Assembly: GCF_032854445.1 (NCBI RefSeq)
Contig: NC_088296.1
Span: forward strand, 27,709,064-27,773,063
From: Liolophura sinensis
Taxonomy: Eukaryota; Mollusca; Polyplacophora; Chitonida; Chitonidae
Length of the DNA stretch: 64,000 nt
Reading direction: 5' to 3'
Part shown: one piece after another, positions 12,801-27,800 of the stretch
Layout of the letters: the number at the start of each line of letters is the position of its first letter
How positions within the stretch are numbered: the first letter of the stretch is position 1
Program-made: the position numbers and the translations under genes
The notes under the pieces: model-generated
The model's input: the letters and a program-made list of their open reading frames with translations, nothing else
What the model was told of the DNA's origin: nothing
The model's database searches: none

Positions 12801-15800
12801 CGTGATATACCGATGTGAGGCCGGCCACAATACTTGACGATAGATTGTGCTTTCCTATGTCGTTTACTCACGTGGGAATTGAGCCTTGAATTTTAAGAAT
12901 TGTATTGGGCTTCAAATCGACTGGCTGCCACTAAATAAATTTGCTCTACATAGGATGTAATGAGTGTGAATATTTCAAACTTCCATCCTTAAAAAGACGA
13001 CGTCACGACCACGTAAGTTGTTGGGCAGATAGAGTATTTCAGTTAGACCTCGGACACATTTTATCGACGTTAAATTGTCGAAAACCCCTGAAAAAATTTC
13101 ACCAACCTGCGAACTTCATACGGGAGTGAAAATCTACATACTGTTTTAAAACTCATAATGTTAGTCTTTTCGATAAGAATTGCTGAGAATTTCGTTGTCT
13201 ACGTGAACTATTAAAGCCAAAACGTATCTTTTAAAATAAAACAGCCGTTAGGAATGAGTTTAATTAATAACTACGATTCACTAAATTAAACTGTTGACAA
13301 ATAACGCCAGTGTGTATGAGTGCCTGTGATATAAACACATAGACTTGGTGATTTTTAAAAGGCGAAGTGTATATGTCAACAGCGCCTTACACGCTCAGGT
13401 ATTTATTCAAATTCATAAAATACGACGCTGAAGGGCGCTGATGTCAATGTACAGAATCAGGCATAGGTGATGTATGGTTATGAAGCCAGACCACATTACT
13501 TAAAAACTAAACCCAAATAGTACACTTTCTCATTATACTGAGAATTGAAGAGGACATGATCTACCCATTTCCAGCCACACATAAATGTCAGCAACTCCAT
13601 TCACTCCCATGTCTTTATATTTTACTCAAATTGGAAAAGTAGGACGACTGCATTTGTTAAGTTCTTCATTACTTTCACATTACAATGTCATTAAAATATC
13701 TGATACGACAGTAAAGCAGCTGACAATCGTACCGTTTCTACATTACGCGTGTGGATATGTGTATTTACGTGCAATATTAATGAATGTGTCATGAATACCA
13801 TTTTTACTAAAGTTGCATTTCTAGTATAACATTTTATTTACTTTACACAGAATGGGCTAACACCTTTGTACTGTGCAGTCCTGAAAGACAATGTGGGTGT
13901 TGTTCATGTGCTGCTGGATGAGGGTGCTGATATCGATGTACAGGATAAGGTACGTGATATACTGATGTGAGGCCGGCAACAATACTTGACAAGAGATGGT
14001 GCTCTGTTATGTAGTTTATTCACGTAGCAATTGAGCCTTGAATTTCAAGACCTGTACTATGCGCCAAATCGACTGGCTGCCACTAAATAAATTTGCTCTA
14101 CATAGGATGTAATGAGTGTGAATATTTCAAACTTCCATCCTTAGAAAGATGACGCCACGACCACGTTAGTTGTTGAGCAGACAGAGTATTTCAGTTAGCA
14201 CCCGAACACATATTAACGACTTTAAGTTGTCGAAAACCCCTGAAAAAATTACACCAAACTGCGAATTTCATACGGGATTGAAAATCTACATACTGTTTTA
14301 AAACTCATAATGTTAGTCTTTTCGATAAGAATTACTGAGAATTTCGTTATCTACGTAAAATATTATAGCCATAATGTATCTGATAATATAAAACAGGCGT
14401 TAGGACTAAAGTTCATTAAATCAAACTGTTGACATAGATAAATGTTACATTGTGATATTTAACAGTTAGGAAAGGTGTTTTCTGTTCGACAGCTGTAGAA
14501 AATAACGCCAGTGTGTAGGAGTGCCTGTGACATAGACACATAGGCATAGTGATTTTTAAAAAGGCGAAGTGGAAAATCAGCACATTGAGAAGTGAAATAA
14601 TCAAGACTTGCCCATTTCCAACTGTATATAAATGTCAACAGCTCCTTAGCAGCTGACAATTGTACCATTTTTACATTACATGTGGGGATATGTGTATTTA
14701 CGTGCAATATTAGTGAATGTGTCATGAATACCATTTTTACTGAAGTCGCATTTGAAGTATTACATTTTATTTACTTTACACAGAATGGGCTGACACCTTT
14801 GTACTGTGCAGTCCGAAAAGACATTGTGGGTGTTGTTCATGTGCTGCTGGATGAGGGTGCTGATATCAATGTACAGGATAAGGTACGTGATATACTGATG
14901 TGAGGCCGACCACAATACTTGACAAGAGATGGTGCTCTGTTATGTAGTTAATTCACATGGCAATTGAGCCTTGAATTTCAAGACCTCTGCTATGCCCCAA
15001 ATCCACTGGCTGCCACTTAGTAAATTTACTCTACATAGGATGTAATGAGTGTGAATATTTCAAACTTCCATCCTTAGAAAGATGACACCACGACCACGTT
15101 AGTTGTTGAGCAGACAGAGTATTTCAGTTAGCACCCGAACACATATTAACGACTTTAAGTTGTCGAAAACCCCTGAAAAAATTTCACCAACCTGCGAACT
15201 TCATACTTGGTTGAAAATCTACATGCTGTTTTAAAACTCATAATGTTAGTCTTTTGGATAAAAATTGCTGAGAATTTCGTTGTCTACGTGAAATATTGCA
15301 GCCAAAATTTATCTGTTAATATAAGAGAGGCGTTAGAACTAAAGTTCATTAAATTAAACTGTTGACATAGATAAATGTTACATTGTGATATTTAACAGTT
15401 AGGAAAGTTGTTTTCTGTTCGACAGCTGTAGAAAATAAAGCCAGTGTATAGGAGTGCCTGTGATATAGACACAAAGACATAGTGTTTTATAAAAAGGCGA
15501 AGTGGAAAATCAGTACATTGAGAAGTGAAATGTACAAGACTTGCCCATTTGCAACCGTATATAAATGTCAACAACGCCTTACACGCTTAGGTATTTATTC
15601 AAATTCATAAAATACGACGCTGAAGGGCGCTGATGTCAATATACAGAATCAGGCATAGGTGATGTATGGATATGAGGCCAGGCCACAATACTTACAAACG
15701 AAACCCAAAAAGTACCCTTTCTCATTATACTGAGAAGTGAAGAGCACATGATCTATCCATTTCCAGCCACACATAAAAGTCACCAACTCCATTCACTCCC

Positions 15801-18800
15801 ATGTCTGTATTTTTTACTCAAATTGTAAAAGTAGGACCACTGCATTTGTCAAATTCTATATTACTTTCACATTATAGCCTCGTTGAAATACCCAGTACGA
15901 CACCAAAGCAACTGGCATTCGTACCATTTTTACATTCCGAGTGTGGATATGTGTATTTACGTGCAATATTAGTGAATCTGTCATGAATAGCATTTTTACT
16001 GAAGTAGCACTTCAAGTATTACATTATATTTACTTTTCACAGAATGGGTGGACAACTTTGCACTGTGGAGCCTTTAATAACAGTGTGGATATTGTTCGTG
16101 TGCTGCTGGAGAAGGGCGCTAATGTCAATGTACAGGATAAGGTACGTGATATACTGATGAGAGGCCGGCCACAATACTTGACGATAGATTGTGCTTTCCT
16201 ATGTCGTTTACTCACGTGGGAATTGAGCCTTGAATTTTAAGAATTGTATTGGGCTTCAAATCGACTGGCTGCCACTAAATAAATTTGCTCTACATAGGAT
16301 GTAATGGGTGTGAATATTTCAAACTTCCATCCTTAGAAAGACGACGCCACGACCACGTTAGTTGTTGAGCAGACAGAGTATTTCAGTTAGCACCCGAACA
16401 CATATTAACGACTTTAAGTTGTCGAAAACCCCTGAAAAAATTTCACCAACCTGCGAACTTCATACGGGAGTGAAAATCTACATACTGTTTTAAAACTCAT
16501 AATGTTAGTCTTTTCGATAAGAATTGCTGAGAATTTCGTTGCCTACGTGAACTATTAAAGCCAAAACGTATCTTTTAAAATAAAACAGCCGTTAGGAATG
16601 AGTTTAATTAATAACTACGATTCACTAAATTAAACTGTTGACAAATAACGCCAGTGTGTATGAGTGTCTGTGATATAAACACATAGACTTGGTGATTTTT
16701 AAAAGGCGAAGTGTATATGTCAACAGCGCCTTACACGCTCAGGTATTTATTCAAATTCATAAAATACGACGCTGAAGGGCGCTGATGTCAATGTACAGAA
16801 TCAGGCATAGGTGATGTATGGTTATGAAGCCAGACCACATTACTTAAAAACTAAACCCAAAAAGAACACTTTCTCAGTATAAAGAGAATTGAAGAGGACA
16901 TGATCTACCCATATCCAGCCACACATAAATGTCAGCAACTCCATTCACTCCCATGTCTTTATATTTTACTCAAATTGGAAAAGTAGGACGACTGCATTTG
17001 TTAAGTTCTTCATTACTTTCACATTACAATGTCATTAAAATATCTGATACGACAGTAAAGCAGCTGACAATCGTACCGTTTCTACATTACGCGTGTGGAT
17101 ATGTGTATTTACGTGCAATATTAATGAATGTGTCATGAATACCATTTTTACTAAAGTTGCATTTCTAGTATAACATTTTATTTACTTTACACAGAATGGG
17201 CTAACACCTTTGTACTGTGCAGTCCTGAAAGACAATGTGGGTGTTGTTCATGTGCTGCTGGATGAGGGTGCTGATATCGATGTACAGGATAAGGTACGTG
17301 ATATACTGATGTGAGGCCGGCAACAATACTTGACAAGAGATGGTGCTCTGTTATGTAGTTTATTCACGTAGCAATTGAGCCTTGAATTTCAAGACCTGTA
17401 CTATGCGCCAAATCGACTGGCTGCCACTAAATAAATTTGCTCTACATAGGATGTAATGAGTGTGAATATTTCAAACTTCCATCCTTAGAAAGATGACGCC
17501 ACGACCACGTTAGTTGTTGAGCAGACAGAGTATTTCAGTTAGCACCCGAACACATATTAACGACTTTAAGTTGTCGAAAACCCCTGAAAAAATTACACCA
17601 AACTGCGAATTTCATACGGGATTGAAAATCTACATACTGTTTTAAAACTCATAATGTTAGTCTTTTCGATAAGAATTACTGAGAATTTCGTTATCTACGT
17701 AAAATATTATAGCCATAATGTATCTGATAATATAAAACAGGCGTTAGGACTAAAGTTCATTAAATCAAACTGTTGACATAGATAAATGTTACATTGTGAT
17801 ATTTAACAGTTAGGAAAGGTGTTTTCTGTTCGACAGCTGTAGAAAATAACGCCAGTGTGTAGGAGTGCCTGTGACATAGACACATAGGCATAGTGATTTT
17901 TAAAAAGGCGAAGTGAAAAATCAGCACATTGAGAAGTGAAATAATCAAGACTTGCCCATTTCCAACTGTATATAAATGTCAACAGCTCCTTAGCAGCTGA
18001 CAATTGTACCATTTTTACATTACATGTGGGGATATGTGTATTTACGTGCAATATTAGTGAATGTGTCATGAATACCATTTTTACTGAAGTCGCATTTGAA
18101 GTATTACATTTTATTTACTTTACACAGAATGGGCTGACACCTTTGTACTGTGCAGTCCGAAAAGACATTGTGGGTGTTGTTCATGTGCTGCTGGATGAGG
18201 GTGCTGATATCAATGTACAGGATAAGGTACGTGATATACTGATGTGAGGCCGACCACAATACTTGACAAGAGATGGTGCTCTGTTATGTAGTTAATTCAC
18301 ATGGCAATTGAGCCTTGAATTTCAAGACCTCTGCTATGCCCCAAATCCACTGGCTGCCACTTAGTAAATTTACTCTACATAGGATGTAATGAGTGTGAAT
18401 ATTTCAAACTTCCATCCTTAGAAAGATGACACCACGACCACGTTAGTTGTTGAGCAGACAGAGTATTTCAGTTAGCACCCGAACACATATTAACGACTTT
18501 AAGTTGTCGAAAACCCCTGAAAAAATTTCACCAACCTGCGAACTTCATACTTGGTTGAAAATCTACATGCTGTTTTAAAACTCATAATGTTAGTCTTTTG
18601 GATAAAAATTGCTGAGAATTTCGTTGTCTACGTGAAATATTGCAGCCAAAATTTATCTGTTAATATAAGAGAGGCGTTAGAACTAAAGTTCATTAAATTA
18701 AACTGTTGACATAGATAAATGTTACATTGTGATATTTAACAGTTAGGAAAGTTGTTTTCTGTTCGACAGCTGTAGAAAATAAAGCCAGTGTATAGGAGTG

Positions 18801-21800
18801 CCTGTGATATAGACACAAAGACATAGTGTTTTATAAAAAGGCGAAGTGGAAAATCAGTACATTGAGAAGTGAAATGTACAAGACTTGCCCATTTGCAACC
18901 GTATATAAATGTCAACAACGCCTTACACGCTTAGGTATTTATTCAAATTCATAAAATACGACGCTGAAGGGCGCTGATGTCAATATACAGAATCAGGCAT
19001 AGGTGATGTATGGATATGAGGCCAGGCCACAATACTTACAAACGAAACCCAAAAAGTACCCTTTCTCATTATACTGAGAAGTGAAGAGCACATGATCTAT
19101 CCATTTCCAGCCACACATAAAAGTCACCAACTCCATTCACTCCCATGTCTGTATTTTTTACTCAAATTGTAAAAGTAGGACCACTGCATTTGTCAAATTC
19201 TATATTACTTTCACATTATAGCCTCGTTGAAATACCCAGTACGACACCAAAGCAACTGGCATTCGTACCATTTTTACATTCCGAGTGTGGATATGTGTAT
19301 TTACGTGCAATATTAGTGAATCTGTCATGAATAGCATTTTTACTGAAGTAGCACTTCAAGTATTACATTATATTTACTTTTCACAGAATGGGTGGACAAC
19401 TTTGCACTGTGGAGCCTTTAATAACAGTGTGGATATTGTTCGTGTGCTGCTGGAGAAGGGCGCTAATGTCAATGTACAGGATAAGGTACGTGATATACTG
19501 ATGAGAGGCCGGCCACAATACTTGACGATAGATTGTGCTTTCCTATGTCGTTTACTCACGTGGGAATTGAGCCTTGAATTTTAAGAATTGTATTGGGCTT
19601 CAAATCGACTGGCTGCCACTAAATAAATTTGGCTCTACATAGGATGTAATGGGTGTGAATATTTCAAACTTCCATCCTTAGAAAGACGACGCCACGACCA
19701 CGTTAGTTGTTGAGCAGACAGAGTATTTCAGTTAGCACCCGAACACATATTAACGACTTTAAGTTGTCGAAAACCCCTGAAAAAATTTCACCAACCTGCG
19801 AACTTCATACGGGAGTGAAAATCTACATACTGTTTTAAAACTCATAATGTTAGTCTTTTCGATAAGAATTGCTGAGAATTTCGTTGTCTACGTGAACTAT
19901 TAAAGCCAAAACGTATCTTTTAAAATAAAACAGCCGTTAGGAATGAGTTTAATTAATAACTACGATTCACTAAATTAAACTGTTGACAAATAACGCCAGT
20001 GTGTATGAGTGTCTGTGATATAAACACATAGACTTGGTGATTTTTAAAAGGCGAAGTGTATATGTCAACAGCGCCTTACACGCTCAGGTATTTTTTCAAA
20101 TTCATAAAATACGACGCTGAAGGGCGCTGATGTCAATGTACAGAATCAGGCATAGGTGATGTATGGTTATGAAGCCAGACCACATTACTTAAAAACTAAA
20201 CCCAAAAAGAACACTTTCTCAGTATAAAGAGAATTGAAGAGGACATGATCTACCCATATCCAGCCACACATAAATGTCAGCAACTCCATTCACTCCCATG
20301 TCTTTATATTTTACTCAAATTGGAAAAGTAGGACGACTGCATTTGTTAAGTTCTTCATTACTTTCACATTACAATGTCATTAAAATACCTGATACGACAC
20401 CTAAGCAGCTGACAATCGTACCGTTTCTACATTACGCGTGTGGATATGTGTATTTACGTGCAATATTAATGAATGTGTCATGAATACCATTTTTACTAAG
20501 TTACATTTCTATTATAACATTTTATTTACTTTACACAGAATGGGCTAACACCTTTGTACTGTGCAGTCCTGAAAGACAATGTGGGTGTTGTTCATGTGCT
20601 GCTGGATGAGGGTGCTGATATCGATGTACAGGATAAGGTACGTGATATACAGATGTGAGGCCGACCACAATACTTGACAAAAGATGGTGCTCTGTTATGT
20701 AGTTAATTCACGTGGCAACTGAGCCTTGAATTTCAAGACCTCTGCTATGCCCCAAATCCACTGGCTGCCACTAAATAAATTTGCTCTACATAGGATGTAA
20801 TGAGTGTGAATATTTCAAACTTCCATCCTTAGAAAGATGACACCACGACCACGTTAGTTGTTGAGCCGACAGAGTATTTCAGTTAGCACCCGAACACATG
20901 TTAACGACTTTACGTTCTCGAAAACCCCTGAAAAAATTTCACCAACCTGCAAACTTCATACGGGATTGAAAATCTACATGCTGTTTTAAAACTCATAATG
21001 TTAGTCTTTTCGATAAAAATTGCTGAGAATTCCGTTGTCTACGTAAAATATTACAGCCAAAATTTATCTGTTAATATAAGAGAGGCGTTAGAACTAAAGT
21101 TCATTAAATTAAACTGTTGACATAGATAAATGTTACATTGTGATATTTAACAGTTAGGAAAGTTGTTTTCTGTTCGACAGCTGTAGAAAATAACGCCAGT
21201 GTGTAGGAGTGCCTGTGATATAGACACAAAGACATAGTGATTTTTAAAAAGGCCAACTGGAAAATCAGTACATTGAGAAGTGAAATGAACAAGACTTTCC
21301 CATTTGCAGCCGTATGTAAATGTCAACATCGCCTTACACGCTTAGGTATTTATTCAAATTCATAAAATACGACGCTGAAGGGCGCTGATGTCAATATACA
21401 GAATTAGGCATAGGTGATGTATGGATATGAGGCCAGGCCACAATACTTACAAACGAAACCCAAAAAGTACCCTTTCTTATTATACTGAGAAGTGAAGAGC
21501 ACATGATCTACCCATTTCCAGCCACACATAAAAGTCACCAACTCCATTCACTCCTATGTCTGTATTTTTTTTATTAAAATTGTAAAAGTAGGACCACTGC
21601 ATTTGTTAAATTCTATATTACTTTCACATTACAGCCTCGTTGAAATACCCAGTACGACACCAAAGCAACTGGCATTCGTACCATTTTTACATTCCGAGTG
21701 TGGATATGTGTACATACGTGCAATATTAGTGAATCTGTCATGAATAGCATTTTTACTGTAGTAGCACTTCAAGTATTACATTATATTTACTTTTCACAGA

Positions 21801-24800
21801 ATGGGTGGACAACTTTGCACTGTGGAGCCTTTAATAACAGTGTGGATATTGTTCGTGTGCTGCTGGAGAAGGGCGCTAATGTCAATGTACAGGATAAGGT
21901 ACGTGATATACCGATGTGAGGCCGGCCACAATACTTGACGATAGATTGTGCTTTCCTATGTCGTTTACTCACGTGGGAATTGAGCCTTGAATTTTAAGAA
22001 TTGTATTGGGCTTCAAATCGACTGGCTGCCACTAAATAAATTTGCTCTACATAGGATGTAATGAGTGTGAATATTTCAAACTTCCATCCTTAGAAAGACG
22101 ACGCCACGACCACGTTAGTTGTTGGGCAGATAGAGTATTTCAGTTAGACCTCGGACACATTTTATCGACGTTAAATTGTCGAAAACCCCTGAAAAAATTT
22201 CACCAACCTGCGAACTTCATACGGGAGTGAAAATCTACATACTGTTTTAAAACTCATCATGTTAGTCTTTTCGATAAGAATTGCTGAGAATTTCGTTGTC
22301 TACGTGAACTATTAAAGCCAAAACGTATCTTTTAAAATAAAACAGCCGTTAGGAATGAGTTTAATTAATAACTACGATTCACTAAATTAAACTGTTGACA
22401 AATAACGCTAGTGTGTATGAGTGCCTGTGATATAAACACATAGACATGGTGATTTTTAAAACTCGAAGTGTATATGTCAACAGCGCCTTACACGCTCAGG
22501 TATTTTTTCAAATTCATCAAATACGACGCTGAAGGGCGCTGATGTCAATATACAGAATCAATCATAGGTGATGTATGGATATGAGGCCAGGCCACAATAC
22601 TTAAAAACTAAACCCAAAAAGAACACTTTCTCAGTATAAAGAGAATTGAAGAGGACATGATCTACCCATTTCCAGCCACACATAAATGTCAGCAACTCCA
22701 TTCACTCCCATGTCTTTATATTTTACTCAAATTGTAAAAGTAGGACGACTGCATTTGTTAAGTTCTACATTACTTTCACATTACAATCTCATTGAAATAC
22801 CTGATACGACAGCAAAGCAGCTGATAATCGTACTATTTTTACATTACATGTGGGGATATGTGTATTTACTTGCAATATTAGTGAATGTGTAATGAATACC
22901 ATTTTTACTGAAGTTGCATTTCAAATATTTCTTTTGATTTACTTTACAAAGAATGGGCTGACACCTTTGTACTGTGCAGTCCGAAAGGACAATGTGGGTG
23001 TTGTTCATGTGCTGCTGGATGAGGGTGCTGACATCAATGTACAGGATAAGGTACGTGATATACTGATGTGAGGCCGGCCACGATACTTGACAAGAGATGG
23101 TGCTCTGTTATGTAGTTATTTCACATGGCAATTGAGCCTTGAATTTCAAGACCTGTACTATGTGCCAAATCCACTGGCTGCCACTAAATAAATTTGCTCT
23201 ACATAGGATGTAATAAGTGTGAATATTTCAAACTTCCATCCTTAGAAATATGACGCCACGACCACGTTAGTAGTTGATCAGACAGAGTCTTTCAGTTAGC
23301 ACCCGAACACATATAAACGACTTTAAGTTGTCGAAAACCCCTGAAAAAATTTCACCAACCTGTGAACTTCATAAGGGATTGAAAATCTGCAAACTGTTTT
23401 AAAACTCATAACGTTAGTCTTTTCGATAAGAATTGCTGAGAATTTCGTTATCCACTTGAAATATTATAGCCAAAATGTATCTGTTAATATAAAACAGGCG
23501 TTAGGACTAAAGTTTATCAAATAAAACTGTTGACATAGATAAATGTTACATTGTGATATTTAACAGTTAAGAAAGGTGTTTTCCGTTCGACAGTTGTACA
23601 AAATAACGCCAGTGTGTATGAGTGCCTGTGATATAGACACATAGACATAGTGATTTTTAAAAAGACGAAGTGGAAAACCAGTACACTGAGAAGTGAAATG
23701 AAGACGACTTGCCCATTTCCAACCGTATATAAATGTCAATGCTCCTTAGCAGCTGACAATTGTACCATTTTTACATTACATGTGGGGATATGTGTATTTA
23801 CGTGCAATATTAGTGAATGTGTCATGAATACCATTTTTACTGAAGTTGCATTTCAAATATTTCTTTTGATTTACTTTACACAGAATGAGCAGACACCTTT
23901 GTACTGTGCAGTCCGAAAAGACAACGTGGGTGTTGTTCTTATGCTGCTGGAGAAAGGTGCTGATATCAATGTACAGGATAAGGTACGTGATATACTGATG
24001 TGAGGCCGACGACAATACTTGAGAAGAGATGGTGCTCTGTTATGTAGTTAATTTACTTGGCAATTGAGCCTTGAATTTCAAGACCTGTTCTATGCGCCAA
24101 ATCCACTGGCTGCCACTAAATAAATTTGCTCTACATAGGATGTAATGAGTGTGAATATTTCAAACTTCCATCCTGAGAAAGATGACGCCACGACCACGTT
24201 AGTTGTTGAGCAGACAGAGTATTTCAGTTAGCACCCGAACACATATTAACGACTTTAAGTTGTCGAAAATCATGAAAAGTTTTAACCTGTGAACTTCATA
24301 AAAGATTGAAAATCTACATACAGTTTTAAAACTCATAATGTTAGTCTTTTCGATAAGAATGGCTGAGAATTTTTTTGTCTACGTGAAATATTATTGCCAA
24401 ATTGTATCTGTTAATATAAAAGAGGCGTTAGAACTAAAGTTCATTAAATTAAACTATTGACATAGATAAATGTTACATTGTGATATTTAACAGTTAGGAA
24501 AGGTGTTTTCTGTTCGACAGCTGTAGAAAATAACGCCAGTGTGTAGGAGTGCCTGTGATATAGACACATAGACATAGTGATTTTTAAAAAGGCGAAGTGG
24601 AAAATAAGTACATTGAGAAGAGAAATGAACAAGACTTGCCCATTTGCAACCGTATATAAATGTCAACAACGTCTTACAGTCTTAGGTATTTATTCAAATT
24701 CATAAAATACGACGCTAAAGGGCTCTGATGTCAATATACAGAATCAGGCATAGGTGATGTATGGTTATGAGGCCAGGCCACAATACTTACAAACGAAACC

Positions 24801-27800
24801 CAAAAAGTACCCTTTCTTAGTATACTGAGAATTGAAGAGGACATGATCTACCCATTTCCAGCCACACATAAAAGTCACCAACTCCATTCACTCCCATGTC
24901 TGTATTTTTTTATTAAAATTGTAAAAGTAGGACGACTGCATTTGTTAAATTCTACATTACTTTCACATTACAGCCGCGTTGAAATACCTAGTACAACACC
25001 AAAGCAACTGGCATTCGTACCATTTTTACATTCCGAGTGTGGATATGTGTATTTACTTGCAATATTAGTGAATGTGTCATGAATAGCATTTTTACTGAAG
25101 TAGCATTTCAAGTGTTACATAATATTTACTTTTCACAGAATGGGTGGACACCTTTGCACTATGCAGCCTTGAATAACAGTGTGGATATTGTTCGTGTGCT
25201 GCTGGAGAAGGGCGCTAATGTCAATGTACAGGATAAGGTACGTGATATACTGATGAGAGGCCGGCCACAATACTTGACGATAGATTGTGCTTTCCTATGT
25301 CGTTAACTCACGTGACAATTGAGCCTTGAATTTTAAGAACTGTACTAGGCTTCAAATCGACTGGCTGCCACTAAATAAATTTGCTCTACATAGGATGTAA
25401 TGAGTGTGAATATTTCAAACTTCCATCCTTAGAAAGACAACGCGACGACCACGTTAGTTATTGGGCAGATAGAGTATTTCAAATAGACCTCGGACACATT
25501 TTATCGACGTTAAGTTGTTGAAAACCCCTGAAAAAATTTGACCAGCCTGCAAACTTCAAACGGAAGTGAAAATCTACATACTGTTTTAAAACTCATAATG
25601 TTAGTTTTTTCGATAAAAATTGCTGAGTATTTCGTTGTCTACGTGAACTATTAAAGCCAAAACGTATCTTTTAAAATAAAACAGCCGTTAGGAATGAGTT
25701 TAATTACTAACTACGATTCTCTAAATTAAACTGTTGACAAATAACGGCAGTGTGTATGAGTGCCTGTGATATAGACACATAGACATAGTGATTTTTAAAA
25801 GGCGAAGTGGAAAATCAGTACATTTAGAAGTGAAATGAACAAGACTTTCCCATTTCCAACCGTATATAAATGTCAACAGCGCCTTACACGCTCAGGTATT
25901 TATTCAAATTCATAAAATACGACGCTGAAGGGCGCTGATGTCAATGTACAGAATCAGGCATAGGTGATGTATGGATATGAGGCCAGGCTACAATACTTAA
26001 AAACTAAACCCCAAAACCACAATTTCTTAGTATACTGAGAAATGAAGAGGACATAATCTACCCATTTCCAGCCACATATAAATGACAGCAACTCTTTCAC
26101 ACTCATGTCTTTATTTGTTTCTCAAATTGCAAAAGTAGAACCACTGCATTTGTTAAATTCTACAATCCATTCACATTACAATCTGGTTGAAATACCTGAT
26201 ACGACACCAAAGCAGCTGGCAATCTTATTATTTTTACATTCCGCGTGGGGATATGTGTATTTACTTGCAATATTAGTGAATGTGTCATGAATAGCATTTT
26301 TACTCAAGCAGCATTTCAAGTATTACATTTAATTTACTTTGCACAGAATGGGAGAACACCTTTGCAATGTGCATTCCTGAAAGACAGTGTGGGTGTTGTT
26401 CTTATGCTGCTGGAGAAGGGTGCTGATATCAATGTACAGGATAAGGTACGTGATATACTGATGTGAGGCCGACCACAATACTTGACGATAGATTGTTCTT
26501 TCCTACGTCGTTTACTCACGTGGCAATTGAGACTTGAATTTTAAGAACTGTACTAGGCACCGAATCAACCGGCTGCCAGTAAATAAATTTTCTCTACATA
26601 GGATGTAATGAGTGTGAATATTTCAAACTTCCAGCCTTAGAAAGACGAGGCAACGGCCACGTTAGGTGTTGGGCAGATAGAGTATTTCAGTTAGCACCCG
26701 AACACATATTGACGACTTTAAGTTGTCGAAAACCCCTGAAAAAATTTCACCAACCTGCGAACTTCATACGGGAGTGAAAATCTACATACTGTTTTAAAAC
26801 TCATAATGTGAGCCTTTTCGATAAGAATTGCTGAGAATTTCGTTGTCTACCTGAACTATTAAAGCCAAAACGTATCTTTTAAAATAAAACAGCCGTTAGA
26901 GATGAGTTTAATTGATAACTACGATTCACTAAATTAAACTGTTGACATAGGTAAATGTCACGGTGTGCCATCAAACAGTTAAGAAAGGTGTTTTTTTCGT
27001 TTGAAAGCTGTAGAAAATAACGCCAGTGTGTAAGAGTGCCTGTGACATAGACACATAGACATAGTGATTTTTAAAAGGCCAACTGCAAAATCAGTACATT
27101 GAGAAATGAAATGAACAAGACTTGCCCATTTCAAATCGTATATAAATGTCAACAGCGCCTTACACGTTGAGGTATTTGTTGAAATTCATAAAATACGACG
27201 CTGAAGGGCGCCGATGTCAATGTTCAGAATCAGGCATAGCTGATGTATGGATACATTTGTATTTGTTAAATTCTACATTACTTTCTCATTACAACCTCGT
27301 TGAATTACCTAGTACGACACCAAAGCAACTGACAATCGTACCATTTTTACATTCCGCGTGTGGATTTGTGTATTTACGTACAATATTAGTGAATCTGTCA
27401 TTAATAGCATTTTTACTGAAGTTGCATTTTAAGTATTACATTATATTTACTTTCCACAGAATGGGTGGTCACCTTTGCATGGTGCAGCATTCAATAACAG
27501 TGTGGGTGTTGTTTGTGTGCTGCTGGAGAAGGGCGCTGATATCGATGCTCAGGATAAGGTACGTGATATACTGATGTAAGACCGGCCACAATACTTGCCG
27601 ATAGATGAGGCTTTGCTACGTAGTTTACTTACGTGGCAATTGAGCCTTGAATTTCAAGACCTGTGCTTTGCGCCAAATCCACTGGCTGCAACTAAATAAA
27701 ATTGCTCTATATAGGATGTAATGAGTGTGAATATTTCAAACTTCCTTCCTTAAAAAAACGACGCATATTTTACAACTAGCTCTTGTAGTCCGCAGGTGTA

